Made by a program: the position numbers and the translations under genes. From contig NZ_RCZH01000007.1 in the NCBI RefSeq assembly GCF_006438875.1, forward strand, positions 227,479 to 291,478: a stretch of DNA of 64,000 bases. Reading direction: 5' to 3'. Source of the DNA: Flavobacterium pectinovorum (lineage in GTDB: Bacteria; Bacteroidota; Bacteroidia; Flavobacteriales; Flavobacteriaceae). Positions 31,916 to 40,930 of this stretch are shown piece after piece (position 1 is the stretch's first letter; every line of letters starts with the position of its first letter). Below the pieces are notes generated by a model. That model was not told the origin of the DNA, did no database searches, and saw only the letters and a list, made by a program, of their open reading frames with translations.

Positions 31916-32866
31916 ATGCTCGACATTCAAAATATTTCTTTTTCGTATACCGAAAACCCTGTTATAAAAAACGTTTCTTTTACTATAAATAAAGGCGATA
32001 ATATTGCCATTATAGGGGAGAGCGGCTGCGGAAAAAGTACGCTTCTTAAATTAATGTACGGTTTATATGATTTAGATGAAGGCAAGATTTTTTATAATGA
32101 AAAGCCCATTTTAGGTCCAAAATATAATTTAATTCCCGGAATGCCTTATATGAAATATCTGGCTCAGGATTTTGATTTGTCCCCTTTTGAAACTGTAGCC
32201 GAAAATGTTGGGAAGTTCCTTTCGAATGGTTTTGCAAACATGAAAAAACTTCGTGTTCAGGAATTATTAGAGATGGTCGAAATGGAATCATTTTCTAATG
32301 TAAAAGCAAAATTTTTAAGTGGAGGACAACAACAAAGAGTAGCTTTAGTAAGGGTTTTGGCATTAGAACCGGAAGTGATTTTGCTGGACGAACCTTTTAG
32401 CCAAATTGATGCTTTTAGAAAAAATGCTTTACGCCGAAATTTATTTCGATACTTAAAACAAAAAGGAATTACCTGCATCATCGCAACGCATGATAGTACA
32501 GATGCTTTGTCATTTGCAGATGAAGCGATTGTAATGCGCAACGGAGAAGTTATTGTAAAAGGTGATCCAACTAAAATCTACGAAGATCCGGAAACTAAAT
32601 ATGTAGCATCACTTTTTGGAGAAGTAAATGAAATTCCAACGCATTTATTGGTTCCTTATGAAGATGAGACGCATAAAACTTTGGTTTATCCGCATCAGTT
32701 TAAAATGGTTACAGAGTCTAATTTACCGGTAAAAATCAGAAGAACTTATTTTAGAGGAAATCATTTTTTGATAGAAACAGTTTATAAAAGACAACTGGTA
32801 TTTTTTGAAAGTGAAATCGATTTGCCTCTTGAACAGGAAATATTTCTAGGTTTAAATTATCTATAA
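31916..32866 (+). CDS. ABC transporter ATP-binding protein, orphan
   Basis: A 316-residue ATPase (MLDIQNISFSYTENP). Walker A is GESGCGKST, the signature is LSGGQQQR, Walker B is VILLDEPF, and the switch His is in IIATHDS. About 80 residues after the ATPase core (VYPHQFKMVTESNLPVKIRRTYFRGNHFLIETVY, in pieces HQFKMVTESN and RRTYFRGNHFLIE) fit a TOBE-like regulatory domain, as in PotA/FbpC importers. No permease or binding protein is adjacent, so the partner is unknown. It is convergent with the S9 peptidase. Confidence 0.85.
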   Translation: MLDIQNISFSYTENPVIKNVSFTINKGDNIAIIGESGCGKSTLLKLMYGLYDLDEGKIFYNEKPILGPKYNLIPGMPYMKYLAQDFDLSPFETVAENVGKFLSNGFANMKKLRVQELLEMVEMESFSNVKAKFLSGGQQQRVALVRVLALEPEVILLDEPFSQIDAFRKNALRRNLFRYLKQKGITCIIATHDSTDALSFADEAIVMRNGEVIVKGDPTKIYEDPETKYVASLFGEVNEIPTHLLVPYEDETHKTLVYPHQFKMVTESNLPVKIRRTYFRGNHFLIETVYKRQLVFFESEIDLPLEQEIFLGLNYL

Positions 32867-32917
32867 TTAGAGAATGTGCCAATTAAAAAATTAGATAATT
32901 CTTTTATCTATAAAATG

Positions 32918-32952
32918 ACAAACCCGATAGTTTAAAAAACTATCGGGTTTGT
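32918..32952. terminator. Bidirectional terminator between the ABC ATPase and S9 peptidase
   Basis: Perfect 16-bp stem, ACAAACCCGATAGTTT and its complement, with a 3-nt loop between convergent genes. Confidence 0.85.
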
Positions 32953-32973
32953 TGTATAAATTAGTTCTTGTTA

Positions 32974-35385
32974 TTAGTTTTTCAAATACTTCTCTAAAAA
33001 TTGATCTTGTTCCCAAAGTAAATGTAGAATATTTTCTTTAGCCACATAACTATGTGCTTCTTTAGGTAAAATCACCATTCTTGCAGGCGCTCCTAAACCT
33101 TTTAAAGCCTGAAAATAACGTTCAGTCTGCAAAGTAAAAGTTCCCGGATTATTATCGGCTTCGCCATGAACCAATAAAATTGGAGTTTTCATTTTATCCG
33201 CATTCATAAACGGAGACATTGCATTGTAAACATCCGGAACTTCCCAGTAATTACGTTGCTCGCTCTGGAAACCAAACGGAGTCAAGGTTCTGTTGTAAGC
33301 ACCACTTCTTGCAATTCCGCAGGCAAATAAATTAGAATGCGTTAATAAATTAGCCGTCATAAAAGCGCCATAAGAATGTCCTCCAATAGCTACTTTTTTG
33401 CGATTAATATAACCTAAAGCATCAACTGCATTAATTGCAGCTTCGGCATTATCTACCAATTGAGAGATAAAGTTATCGTTAGGTTCCGTAGTACCTTCGC
33501 CAATAATTGGGAAAGCGGCATCGTCCAGAACCACATAACCTTTAGTTACCCAATACACAAAAGATCCGTAATAAGGAAAAGTAAATTCGTTTGAGTTTTG
33601 AGTTGATTGTCCAGCACTATTTCGGTCTTTATATTCTGCGGGATAAGCCCAGATCAATAATGGTAGTTTTTCTTTTTTTACTTTATCATAACCAGCCGGA
33701 AGATATAAAGTTCCGGAAAGTTCCAATCCATCTTTACGTTTGTATTTGATCACTTCTTTGCTAACATCTTTAATACTTTCAAACGGATTTTTGAAAGTTG
33801 TAATAGGAGTTAAGCTGTTTTGTTTTTTAATATTTCTAAAGTAATAATTCGGATATTCACTTTTAGACTGAATCTGAACCAAAACTTTACCAGATCTGAA
33901 ATCCTCAATTTCCAGTAGATCTTCTTTTTTATCTTTATAAGAAGAAGTATAAATACGTTTGGATTGTAACGTCTTTAGATTGAACTCATCTATAAAAGGA
34001 AACTGACCGTTTTTAGTATATCCGTCACCAATTCTGTAAGTATTATCTTTTTCTATCGCAAGAACATATTTATTATATTCATTCTTTTTTGTTTCAAAAA
34101 TACCCGGATCCGAATAAACATCTTGTTGATTTCTATCTGTAACTACTTTTGCTTGCTGGCTTGGATTTGAAGGATTAATTAAATACGTTTTGGTATTACG
34201 GGTATCATACCATTCATCCTTAATAAAAGCAATATTGTCATTACCCCAAACAACATCAGAATAACGCTGAGGTGTTTTTACCAATGAAGTTGCATCGGTT
34301 GTAAAAGGGGCATCCCAAAGAAAAACTTCATCTCTAAAGTCGACTTTGTTTGCCGGATCACCTTCGTCAAGAGCTGCAACATACGATAAAGTTGCAGGTT
34401 TGTCATTTCTCCACGCCATTTCTCTTTTTCCTTTTCGAACTGCCATAAAACCTTTAGGGATAATTTCGTTCAACGGAACTTCATTAACCGTTTTAATTTC
34501 TTTTCCTCTTATGTCGTAAACAATTGACTTAGATGGAAATCTGCTTAAAGGAACAACGTATGAAAATGGTTTCTGAATTGTAGTCAACATAATGTAGTTG
34601 CCGTCAGGAGAGATTTTTTCTCCCGCAAACATTGCAGCTTCTTTAAATAAAACGGCATTTCCGTTAATGTTTACTTTGTATAATTCAGATGTTATGATGT
34701 TTTCGAAATTAACTTCGTCGTTTTTGTTTTTCAACATATCAGGATACGTTCTGTTTTGAGATTTTTCTCCGGAAGTATTAGAGATAATTGGTCCGGTTGG
34801 TAAATCTTTTTTAGAATCTAAAAGAGGTTTTCTATCCTTTGGAAGCATTTTTACCAAAATAGTTTCATTGTCTAAAAACCAGCTAAACGGATTCCCAAGA
34901 TTTGCATTTACAGTCGCTTCTGTCAATTTTGTAGCTTGCGCCGATGCAACATCCAGTACCCAAAGTTCAACACCTGAAGCTGTTGTATGCGAAAACAAAA
35001 TCTTCTTGTCGTTTGGTGACCAAAGGATGTTACTTATCTTAGGATTGTTTGGCAAACCGGTAACTTGAATTTCGTCTTTACCACTTATCTTTCTTAGTTT
35101 AAGATTGATAATATAAGTAACCGTGCTCGAAATATTCGTAACAGGATTGATTCTTAAACCTCCTAAACGAAGTTCTTCCTGATTTAAATCGTCTAATGTT
35201 TTATAGGTATTCCCGTATGATAAGAGTATATTTTCTTTTTTAGTATCCATTGATACTGTCGGAGCTCTTTCATAATCGGCTAAATCTAAAATTGATTTAG
35301 ATGGTTTTTGATACGTTAAGTTTTCTTGAGCAAAAGCGAAGAAACCAATATTTAAAAATAAGAATAATGTAACCTTTAATTTCAT
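32974..35385 (-). CDS. Exported S9-family serine peptidase
   Basis: An 803-residue peptidase with a signal peptide (FFAFAQ, cleavage about residue 19). A beta-propeller-like N-terminal region (about 20-540) precedes an alpha/beta-hydrolase domain. The catalytic Ser is in GGHSYGAFMTANLL, the Asp in VHGEADNNPG, and the His in PKEAHSY. The layout matches the glutamyl endopeptidase branch of the prolyl oligopeptidase family. Export suggests breakdown of external or periplasmic peptides. No T9SS C-terminal domain is visible. Single gene. Confidence 0.88.
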   Translation of the reverse strand: MKLKVTLFLFLNIGFFAFAQENLTYQKPSKSILDLADYERAPTVSMDTKKENILLSYGNTYKTLDDLNQEELRLGGLRINPVTNISSTVTYIINLKLRKISGKDEIQVTGLPNNPKISNILWSPNDKKILFSHTTASGVELWVLDVASAQATKLTEATVNANLGNPFSWFLDNETILVKMLPKDRKPLLDSKKDLPTGPIISNTSGEKSQNRTYPDMLKNKNDEVNFENIITSELYKVNINGNAVLFKEAAMFAGEKISPDGNYIMLTTIQKPFSYVVPLSRFPSKSIVYDIRGKEIKTVNEVPLNEIIPKGFMAVRKGKREMAWRNDKPATLSYVAALDEGDPANKVDFRDEVFLWDAPFTTDATSLVKTPQRYSDVVWGNDNIAFIKDEWYDTRNTKTYLINPSNPSQQAKVVTDRNQQDVYSDPGIFETKKNEYNKYVLAIEKDNTYRIGDGYTKNGQFPFIDEFNLKTLQSKRIYTSSYKDKKEDLLEIEDFRSGKVLVQIQSKSEYPNYYFRNIKKQNSLTPITTFKNPFESIKDVSKEVIKYKRKDGLELSGTLYLPAGYDKVKKEKLPLLIWAYPAEYKDRNSAGQSTQNSNEFTFPYYGSFVYWVTKGYVVLDDAAFPIIGEGTTEPNDNFISQLVDNAEAAINAVDALGYINRKKVAIGGHSYGAFMTANLLTHSNLFACGIARSGAYNRTLTPFGFQSEQRNYWEVPDVYNAMSPFMNADKMKTPILLVHGEADNNPGTFTLQTERYFQALKGLGAPARMVILPKEAHSYVAKENILHLLWEQDQFLEKYLKN

Positions 35386-35610
35386 AATTTGAATTTTAGG
35401 GGTTTGAAAAAGTGGTACTCATAAATGTTTGTCTAAGGTAGTTTACTCTTGTTACATTTTATGCGTTATTTTTCATACTTTTCATTGTTTTGGGGCAAAA
35501 ACTGATTTTTCAAAAGAGAACTTACTTTAATAGGTTTGATAATTAAAGTATATTAAATTGCTAATTACGAAAAAAAGAGTAATTTGTACCCTTATGTTTT
35601 AAACAATACT

Positions 35611-35618
35611 TAAATTTG
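35611..35618 (+). promoter_or_regulatory. fabH -7 box
   Basis: Perfect TAAATTTG, 32 bp before the fabH ATG. Confidence 0.5.
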
Positions 35619-35650
35619 CAATCCAATTTTTTAACAAATAATAAAAGAAT

Positions 35651-36658
35651 ATGTATCATTCAAAAATAACGGGCTTAGGATATTATGTTCCTTCAAATGT
35701 TGTGACCAACGATGATTTGTCCAAACTTATTGATACCAATGATGAATGGATTCAGGAGCGAACAGGAATTCAAGAGCGCAGACATATCATTCGTGGAGAA
35801 GATACCACAACAACGATGGGAGTAAAAGCAGCTAAAATTGCTATAGAACGTTCTGGCGTTGCCAAAGAAGATATCGATTTTGTAGTTTTTGCTACATTAA
35901 GTCCGGATTACTATTTTCCAGGGCCTGGAGTTTTGGTACAGCGTGATTTAGGATTGAGAACTGTAGGAGCATTAGATGTTAGAAATCAATGTTCAGGATT
36001 TGTTTATGCAATTTCTGTTGCAGATCAATATATTAAAACCGGAATGTATAAAAACATTTTGGTGATTGGTTCAGAGGTTCATTCAACAGGATTAGATATG
36101 ACAACCCGCGGACGTGGAGTTTCGGTAATTTTTGGAGATGGAGCAGGAGCGGCAGTTTTAAGCCGTGAAGAAGATTTGACAAAAGGAATTTTATCAACAC
36201 ACTTACATTCAGAAGGACAGCATGCGGAGGAATTAGCTTTGCAGGCACCTGGAATGGGAGCACGTTGGGTAACGGATATTTTAGCTGATAATGACCCGAA
36301 TGACGAAAGTTATTATCCTTATATGAATGGACAATTTGTATTTAAAAATGCAGTAGTTCGTTTTGCTGAGGTAATCAACGAAGGTTTAGAAGCAAATGGT
36401 TTACAAGTTTCGGATATCGATATGTTGATTCCGCATCAGGCAAATTTGAGAATCTCACAATTCATTCAGAATAAATTCAAATTGACGGATGATCAGGTGC
36501 ATAATAATATCCAGAAATACGGAAATACAACTGCAGCCTCTATTCCAATTGCTTTGACAGAAGCTTGGGAACAAGGAAAAATCAAATCAGGAGATACAGT
36601 TGTTTTGGCTGCTTTTGGTAGTGGTTTTACCTGGGCAAGTGCTATTATTAAATGGTAA
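35651..36658 (+). CDS. fabH: Beta-ketoacyl-ACP synthase III
   Basis: A 335-residue thiolase-fold enzyme that starts fatty-acid synthesis by condensing acetyl- or branched acyl-CoA with malonyl-ACP. The triad is complete: C114 in RNQCSGF, His in PHQANLRIS and Asn in YGNTTAASIP. The N-terminal motif DEWIQERTGIQERR is conserved. It stands apart from the fab/plsX cluster genes in this window, so it may be a second FabH with different acyl-CoA preference. An intrinsic terminator follows. Confidence 0.92.
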   Translation: MYHSKITGLGYYVPSNVVTNDDLSKLIDTNDEWIQERTGIQERRHIIRGEDTTTTMGVKAAKIAIERSGVAKEDIDFVVFATLSPDYYFPGPGVLVQRDLGLRTVGALDVRNQCSGFVYAISVADQYIKTGMYKNILVIGSEVHSTGLDMTTRGRGVSVIFGDGAGAAVLSREEDLTKGILSTHLHSEGQHAEELALQAPGMGARWVTDILADNDPNDESYYPYMNGQFVFKNAVVRFAEVINEGLEANGLQVSDIDMLIPHQANLRISQFIQNKFKLTDDQVHNNIQKYGNTTAASIPIALTEAWEQGKIKSGDTVVLAAFGSGFTWASAIIKW

Positions 36659-36683
36659 ATTAATTCATCTTGCATTATATTTT

Positions 36684-36713
36684 AAAACCTGCTCTTTTGG
36701 AGCAGGTTTTTTT
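36684..36713 (+). terminator. fabH terminator
   Basis: Stem AAAACCTGCTC/GAGCAGGTTTT with a 5-nt loop and T run. Confidence 0.88.
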
Positions 36714-36721
36714 ATGCACAT

Positions 36722-36783
36722 TTGTCAGGCTGAGCGAAGTCGAAGCCCCCGTTCCAATTGTTGAGCCTTTGCTCAGGAAGACA
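36722..36783. repeat. Palindromic repeat upstream of the GIY-YIG gene (R1)
   Basis: Starts TTGTCAGGCTGAGCGAAGTC, continues through GTTCCAATTG, and closes with the imperfect complement CTTTGCTCAGGAAGACA. The same arm and the same GTTCCAATTG loop word occur in R4 at 37312-37380, downstream of the nuclease gene. Confidence 0.8.
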
Positions 36784-36821
36784 TATTAAAACGTGGATAA
36801 TAGTATCATCCGTATTTATTG

Positions 36822-36851
36822 TTTGAAATATTTTTCTTACTTTTAAATTTG
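36822..36851 (+). promoter_or_regulatory. Promoter of the GIY-YIG gene
   Basis: TTTG (36822-36825) and TAAATTTG (36844-36851), 18 nt apart, between repeat R1 and the ATG at 36897. Confidence 0.55.
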
Positions 36852-36896
36852 TTAATCAGAAAATCAAAACTTATTCTAATTTAAAGTAATCACAAA

Positions 36897-37220
36897 ATGA
36901 AAAGATATTATGTCTATATTTTAAAATGCTCCGATAATAGTTATTACACTGGAGTTACAAATGATATAGAGAGGAGATTAAATGAACACAATTTTGGTTT
37001 AAATAAGGAAAGTTACACTTATAATAAAAAGCCACTTGAATTAGTGTTTTGCACGGAGTTTAATGATGTAAATCAGGCTATTTTATTTGAAAAACAAGTA
37101 AAAGGTTGGAGTAGGAAAAAGAAAGAGGCAATTATAGCTGATAATTGGGAAGATTTGAAAAAGCTATCAGAATGTTTGAACGAAACTCACTTTAAAAATT
37201 ATAATAAAAAGAAGATTTAG
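36897..37220 (+). CDS. GIY-YIG nuclease family protein (stand-alone)
   Basis: A 107-residue single-domain GIY-YIG protein. The motif is YYVYILKCSDNSYYTGVTND, where YVY and YTG take the GIY and YIG positions; the conserved Arg (ERRLNEHN) and Glu (FCTEFN, then FEKQVKGWSRKKKEA) follow. These residues form the catalytic site of the UvrC-like nuclease fold. The Lys-rich C-terminus (LSECLNETHFKNYNKK) could bind nucleic acid. The natural role of such small GIY-YIG proteins is unclear. It is bracketed by palindromic repeats of one family on both sides, suggesting a link between enzyme and repeat. Confidence 0.88.
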   Translation: MKRYYVYILKCSDNSYYTGVTNDIERRLNEHNFGLNKESYTYNKKPLELVFCTEFNDVNQAILFEKQVKGWSRKKKEAIIADNWEDLKKLSECLNETHFKNYNKKKI

Positions 37221-37230
37221 TAGTAAATTT

Positions 37231-37255
37231 GCCTTCGACTTCGCTCAGGGTGACA
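37231..37255. repeat. Single arm of the GIY-YIG-linked repeat (R2)
   Basis: GCCTTCGACTTCGCTCAGGG followed by TGACA: the reverse-orientation arm, 11 bp after the nuclease stop codon. Confidence 0.8.
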
Positions 37256-37287
37256 CTTAGGTTTTAATGAATACTTTGTACTCAATA

Positions 37288-37309
37288 TTTGTCAGTCTGA
37301 ACGAAGTCG
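37288..37309. repeat. Degenerate arm of the same repeat (R3)
   Basis: TTTGTCAGTCTGAACGAAGTCG, given here as TTGTCAGTCTGAACGAAG, a forward arm with two changes from R4. Confidence 0.7.
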
Positions 37310-37311
37310 TA

Positions 37312-37380
37312 TTGTCAGGCTGAGCGAAGTCGAAGTCCCTGTTCCAATTGGCACGCCTTCGACTTCGCTCAGGATGACAG
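37312..37380. repeat. Complete palindromic repeat downstream of the GIY-YIG gene (R4)
   Basis: The left arm TTGTCAGGCTGAGCGAAGTC and the right arm GACTTCGCTCAGGATGACA pair over about 23 nt around a loop with GTTCCAATTGG. This is the best-preserved copy of the family in the window. Confidence 0.85.
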
Positions 37381-37428
37381 TAGATTCCGAATAAGTAGAT
37401 TAGAAGTGCCTTCTTTTAAAATAAAAAA

Positions 37429-38100
37429 ATGAAAAAAAATCAATTAGAAATAGCCTGTTTCAATTACGAATCGGCAATAATTGCACAAGAAAGCGGTGCA
37501 GACAGAATTGAACTGTGCGAAAATATGCAACTTGGCGGAACAACTCCTAATTATATTCTAGCACTAAAAGTAAGAGAAAATATAACAATAAAAATGCATG
37601 TCATCATAAGACCTCGAGGTGGAGATTTTGTTTATACCGATGAGGAGTTTACAGAAATGAAACAAGACATAAAACAATTTAAGAAATTGGGAGTTGATGG
37701 GTTTGTTTTTGGAATTCTGAATTCTGATGGCAGTGTCAATAAAAAGCAAAACCAGGAATTGGTAAATTTAGCAAGTCCGCTGTCGTGTACTTTTCATCGT
37801 GCTTTTGATGTGGTTAATGCTATAGAACAAGGGCTGGAAGATGTAATTGCTTGTGGTTTTAGTACTATTCTAACTTCTGGCAGAGGAAAAAATGTTGAAG
37901 AAGGAATTGACGATTTGGAAATGATTCAGAAACTTGCCAAAGACAGAATCGAGATTATGCCTGGCGGAGGTTTGCGATCCTCCAATATTAAATTATTACA
38001 GGATAAACTGGAACCAACTTTTTATCATTCATCGGCTATAACAGATAATTCAGAAACTGCAAATCCGGAAGAGATAAAAGAATTAAAAGACTTTTTATAA
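37429..38100 (+). CDS. cutC: CutC family protein
   Basis: A 223-residue TIM-barrel protein. The family motifs GADRIELCENMQLGGTTPN (in the stretch SGADRIELC), VIIRPRGGDFVYTDEE and TFHRAFD are all present, and IMPGGGLRSSN closes the barrel. CutC was linked to copper tolerance in E. coli, but later work questioned a direct role, so the true reaction is unknown. It stands downstream of the repeat cluster, with its own ATG, and is convergent with the TonB-dependent barrel gene. Confidence 0.9.
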   Translation: MKKNQLEIACFNYESAIIAQESGADRIELCENMQLGGTTPNYILALKVRENITIKMHVIIRPRGGDFVYTDEEFTEMKQDIKQFKKLGVDGFVFGILNSDGSVNKKQNQELVNLASPLSCTFHRAFDVVNAIEQGLEDVIACGFSTILTSGRGKNVEEGIDDLEMIQKLAKDRIEIMPGGGLRSSNIKLLQDKLEPTFYHSSAITDNSETANPEEIKELKDFL

Positions 38101-38112
38101 AATATCAAATAA

Positions 38113-38144
38113 AAAAGCCTGGAGTTGGCATACTCCAGGCTTTT
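38113..38144. terminator. Bidirectional terminator between cutC and the barrel gene
   Basis: Perfect 13-bp stem AAAAGCCTGGAGT/ACTCCAGGCTTTT with a 6-nt loop. Confidence 0.88.
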
Positions 38145-38186
38145 CTTTTCTACAAGAACTATTAAAATCTACTAGTAAAAGCGGGA

Positions 38187-40607
38187 TTAAAACATTCCAC
38201 CACCACCTTTATTAGTGTTATCTTCTCTTTGTTTGCGTTGCAGGTTTTTGATTTTTCCACCTCCAAAGTTGTATGTCAATCCTAAATAAACCGTTTGACT
38301 TTCCCATGTAAACTGACCAGTTTGAGGATAAGGGTAGATTCCGTCAAAAGCATATTTCATAGTATTGAAAACGTCGTTGAAACGTACACTTATATTCATC
38401 TTATTGTCTAACAATGTATAACGTGAACCTATGTCCATTTTGTACATTTCTTTTCTGTGTTGTTGAATTTCATCAACTGGACCTCTGTAAAAACCGAATA
38501 ATAAAAAACTTAAACGTTTTGTAGGCTTGAAGTTTGAGTTCATACGAGCATTAAATGCCGATGTTGTTACAGTGCGTTCAAGCGGAGAACTTAGTTTCGT
38601 TGCAGGATCAAATTCAAATACTACACCATGTTGTTTTATACTTGAAAAATCAATAGATGGCTGGATATCCCACCATTTTGTAATCTTATAATTTAATGAA
38701 ACATCAAAGCCATAAGAGCTACTGTTGTCATAATTGGCAAAGCTTAAAATTTGTTTATATCCTGATTCGTCATTTGGATCAGGACTTAAAGTTCTGCTGA
38801 TTTGATCGTTAATTTTTCTTACGAAAACACCTGCTGTTATGCTTCCTTTTTCAAGAGTTTTAGTGTAATTTACTTCAACAGAATTGGTGAACTGAGGTCT
38901 TAATTCTTGATTTCCATAAGATGTTACCAGCGGGGTAGAAAACTCACGAATAGGTTTTGTCTGCTCTAAACTCGGACGGTCAACACGACGACTGTAACTT
39001 AATTGCAATACGTTTTTCTCGTTTAGATTATAAGTAAAATAAGCTGAAGGGTAAAGCGTGATGTAATCATCATTAAAAGTTTTATAACCGTAATTTAAAT
39101 TTGCAACTACTTTGTAACTTTCAAAACGAGTTCCTACCTGATAGCTGAATTTTTTGAATTTCTGACCAAAAGTCACATAAGCCGAATAAATATCAGTATC
39201 ATATGTATAAATAGAAGCTTGATTATTAGGATCAGTAACCGCCGGATTACCGGTATTGTAATCATTATCTGTTCTTGTAATTCTGGCTTCGGCACCAGCC
39301 TCAAGAGTAGTTTTGTCGTTCAAAGGGTTTACATAATCAACATTTAAAGTACCTAGCTTTCTTTTCTCGCCTGTAGCATCATTATACACAATATCGTTAG
39401 AGGTGTTATTAGGACTTGTTGTTTTAGTATCAAAACTTGCATTTTGAGTTTCTTTAGTATCACTATAGTTTCCTTCAAAATCTAAAGTGTGACCTTCTTT
39501 TTTAAAGATGTGTTTGTAAGCTAAATTATAAGTCCCGGTTTGATTAGGTCCCTGGTATCTTGCTTTTTGATAGATGTTTTTAATATTCGGATCACCGTTA
39601 TTATAATCAATATCAGTTAATACAATTCCGGTTCCGGTAGATTTATTTTGATTGGTATAAAAAGATAAAGTATTATGATCATCGATTAAATAATCCATAC
39701 CAACTTTGTACAAATAGTTATCATTATCATTAGAGATTTTTAATTTTTGGTTAACATCCTGATCTAATCGTTGGATTCTTCCATTGTTAAAATAAGTTCC
39801 AAAATTTTCACCCACATTCCCAAAGAAATTTACTTTTCCGGTTTTGTAATTCAAATCAAGTGATTGATTGTATTTAGCCGTTTCTCCAAAGGTAATGCCA
39901 CCACTATAGCTTCCGTTGAAACCAGTGTTAGCATTTTTATGTAGAATAATGTTGATAATTCCAGACATTCCTTCCGGATTGTATTTTGCACTTGGATTTG
40001 TAATCAACTCAATTTTTTTGATAGAAGTCGATGGAATTTGTTTCAATAATTGGGCAGGATCAATATTAGATGGTCTTCCGTCAATTAAAACACGTACATT
40101 GTCGTTTCCACGAAGAGAAAGTTTTCCGTCCTGATCTACGTTTACTGACGGAATGTTACTCATAATATCAGAGGCAGAAGCGCCCGCAGTCGTTAAGTCT
40201 TTCCCGACGGTAATTACTTTTCTGTCGATTTTTTGTTCTATTGTAGAGCGTTCAGCAACAATGTTTACACCTTTAAGCTGAGTAGCTTCTTCTTCAAGAG
40301 ATACATTAACAGTTGCTGTTTTTTTATTATCACTTAAAATAACAGTACCAATATATTTTCTGAATCCAATATATTGAATTTCAATCGTATAGCTTTTTAG
40401 GGCTAAATTTTTAATTGTAAAATCACCATTGTCGTCTGTGTTTACTCCAGTAACTACTTTTCCGTTGTCTTTGATAGAAACGGTAGCATAAGAAATTGGT
40501 GCATTATTTGTTTTTTCGGTAATTTTTCCGGAGACCGTTCCTGCATTCTGGGCCTGTGCTGTTGCAAATACACCCAGTAATGCAAACAGAAAGAATTTTA
40601 GTTTCAT
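38187..40607 (-). CDS. TonB-dependent receptor-like outer-membrane barrel (CarboxypepD_reg plus plug plus OMP_b-brl_3)
   Basis: An 806-residue outer-membrane protein. The signal peptide ends near TAQAQ (residue 20). A carboxypeptidase-regulatory-like domain (about 22-110) is followed by a plug-like region (DIMSNIPSVNVDQDGKLSLRG, then VRVLIDGRPSNI) and a barrel typical of the OMP_b-brl_3 family. No TonB box is obvious and the C-terminus ends in a Gly-rich tail (NKGGGGMF) rather than a standard aromatic. The substrate is unknown. It is divergent from argS across a 323-bp gap that shows only the argS promoter and AT-rich sequence. Confidence 0.85.
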   Translation of the reverse strand: MKLKFFLFALLGVFATAQAQNAGTVSGKITEKTNNAPISYATVSIKDNGKVVTGVNTDDNGDFTIKNLALKSYTIEIQYIGFRKYIGTVILSDNKKTATVNVSLEEEATQLKGVNIVAERSTIEQKIDRKVITVGKDLTTAGASASDIMSNIPSVNVDQDGKLSLRGNDNVRVLIDGRPSNIDPAQLLKQIPSTSIKKIELITNPSAKYNPEGMSGIINIILHKNANTGFNGSYSGGITFGETAKYNQSLDLNYKTGKVNFFGNVGENFGTYFNNGRIQRLDQDVNQKLKISNDNDNYLYKVGMDYLIDDHNTLSFYTNQNKSTGTGIVLTDIDYNNGDPNIKNIYQKARYQGPNQTGTYNLAYKHIFKKEGHTLDFEGNYSDTKETQNASFDTKTTSPNNTSNDIVYNDATGEKRKLGTLNVDYVNPLNDKTTLEAGAEARITRTDNDYNTGNPAVTDPNNQASIYTYDTDIYSAYVTFGQKFKKFSYQVGTRFESYKVVANLNYGYKTFNDDYITLYPSAYFTYNLNEKNVLQLSYSRRVDRPSLEQTKPIREFSTPLVTSYGNQELRPQFTNSVEVNYTKTLEKGSITAGVFVRKINDQISRTLSPDPNDESGYKQILSFANYDNSSSYGFDVSLNYKITKWWDIQPSIDFSSIKQHGVVFEFDPATKLSSPLERTVTTSAFNARMNSNFKPTKRLSFLLFGFYRGPVDEIQQHRKEMYKMDIGSRYTLLDNKMNISVRFNDVFNTMKYAFDGIYPYPQTGQFTWESQTVYLGLTYNFGGGKIKNLQRKQREDNTNKGGGGMF

Positions 40608-40900
40608 ATTGTAATAATTGATTTTTTTTGATTGATTGATGATGATGATTGTTATTTTGTTTTTTTAGTTTTCTGCTTTAAACAAATTTAAAGTCCCTAT
40701 TAAGACTCTTTTATCATGGATATGTTACAAGAAAATTAAAATAAAAAATATCTTTTAAGTTATATATCCTGTTTTATAAGAGATTAGTGTTTTGATTTTT
40801 TGATAATTTTAACATTCAGAACAGTTTGCTTTTTAAGAAATTCTAATCGTTTTCTTGTATTTTATATGTTTTTCATTTTCTGTAATTGATGAATAAGCAG

Positions 40901-40908
40901 TATCTTTG
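40901..40908 (+). promoter_or_regulatory. argS -7 box
   Basis: Perfect TATCTTTG, 22 bp before the argS ATG. The rest of the gap 40608-40930 shows no gene and no clear repeat. Confidence 0.6.
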
Positions 40909-40930
40909 CTCACTTTAAAAATAAGTTTAC

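Noticed and set aside
37231..37380. Closely spaced repeats R2-R4 considered as a CRISPR array
   Set aside because: Copies are in mixed orientation, unevenly spaced and degenerate, with no cas genes.
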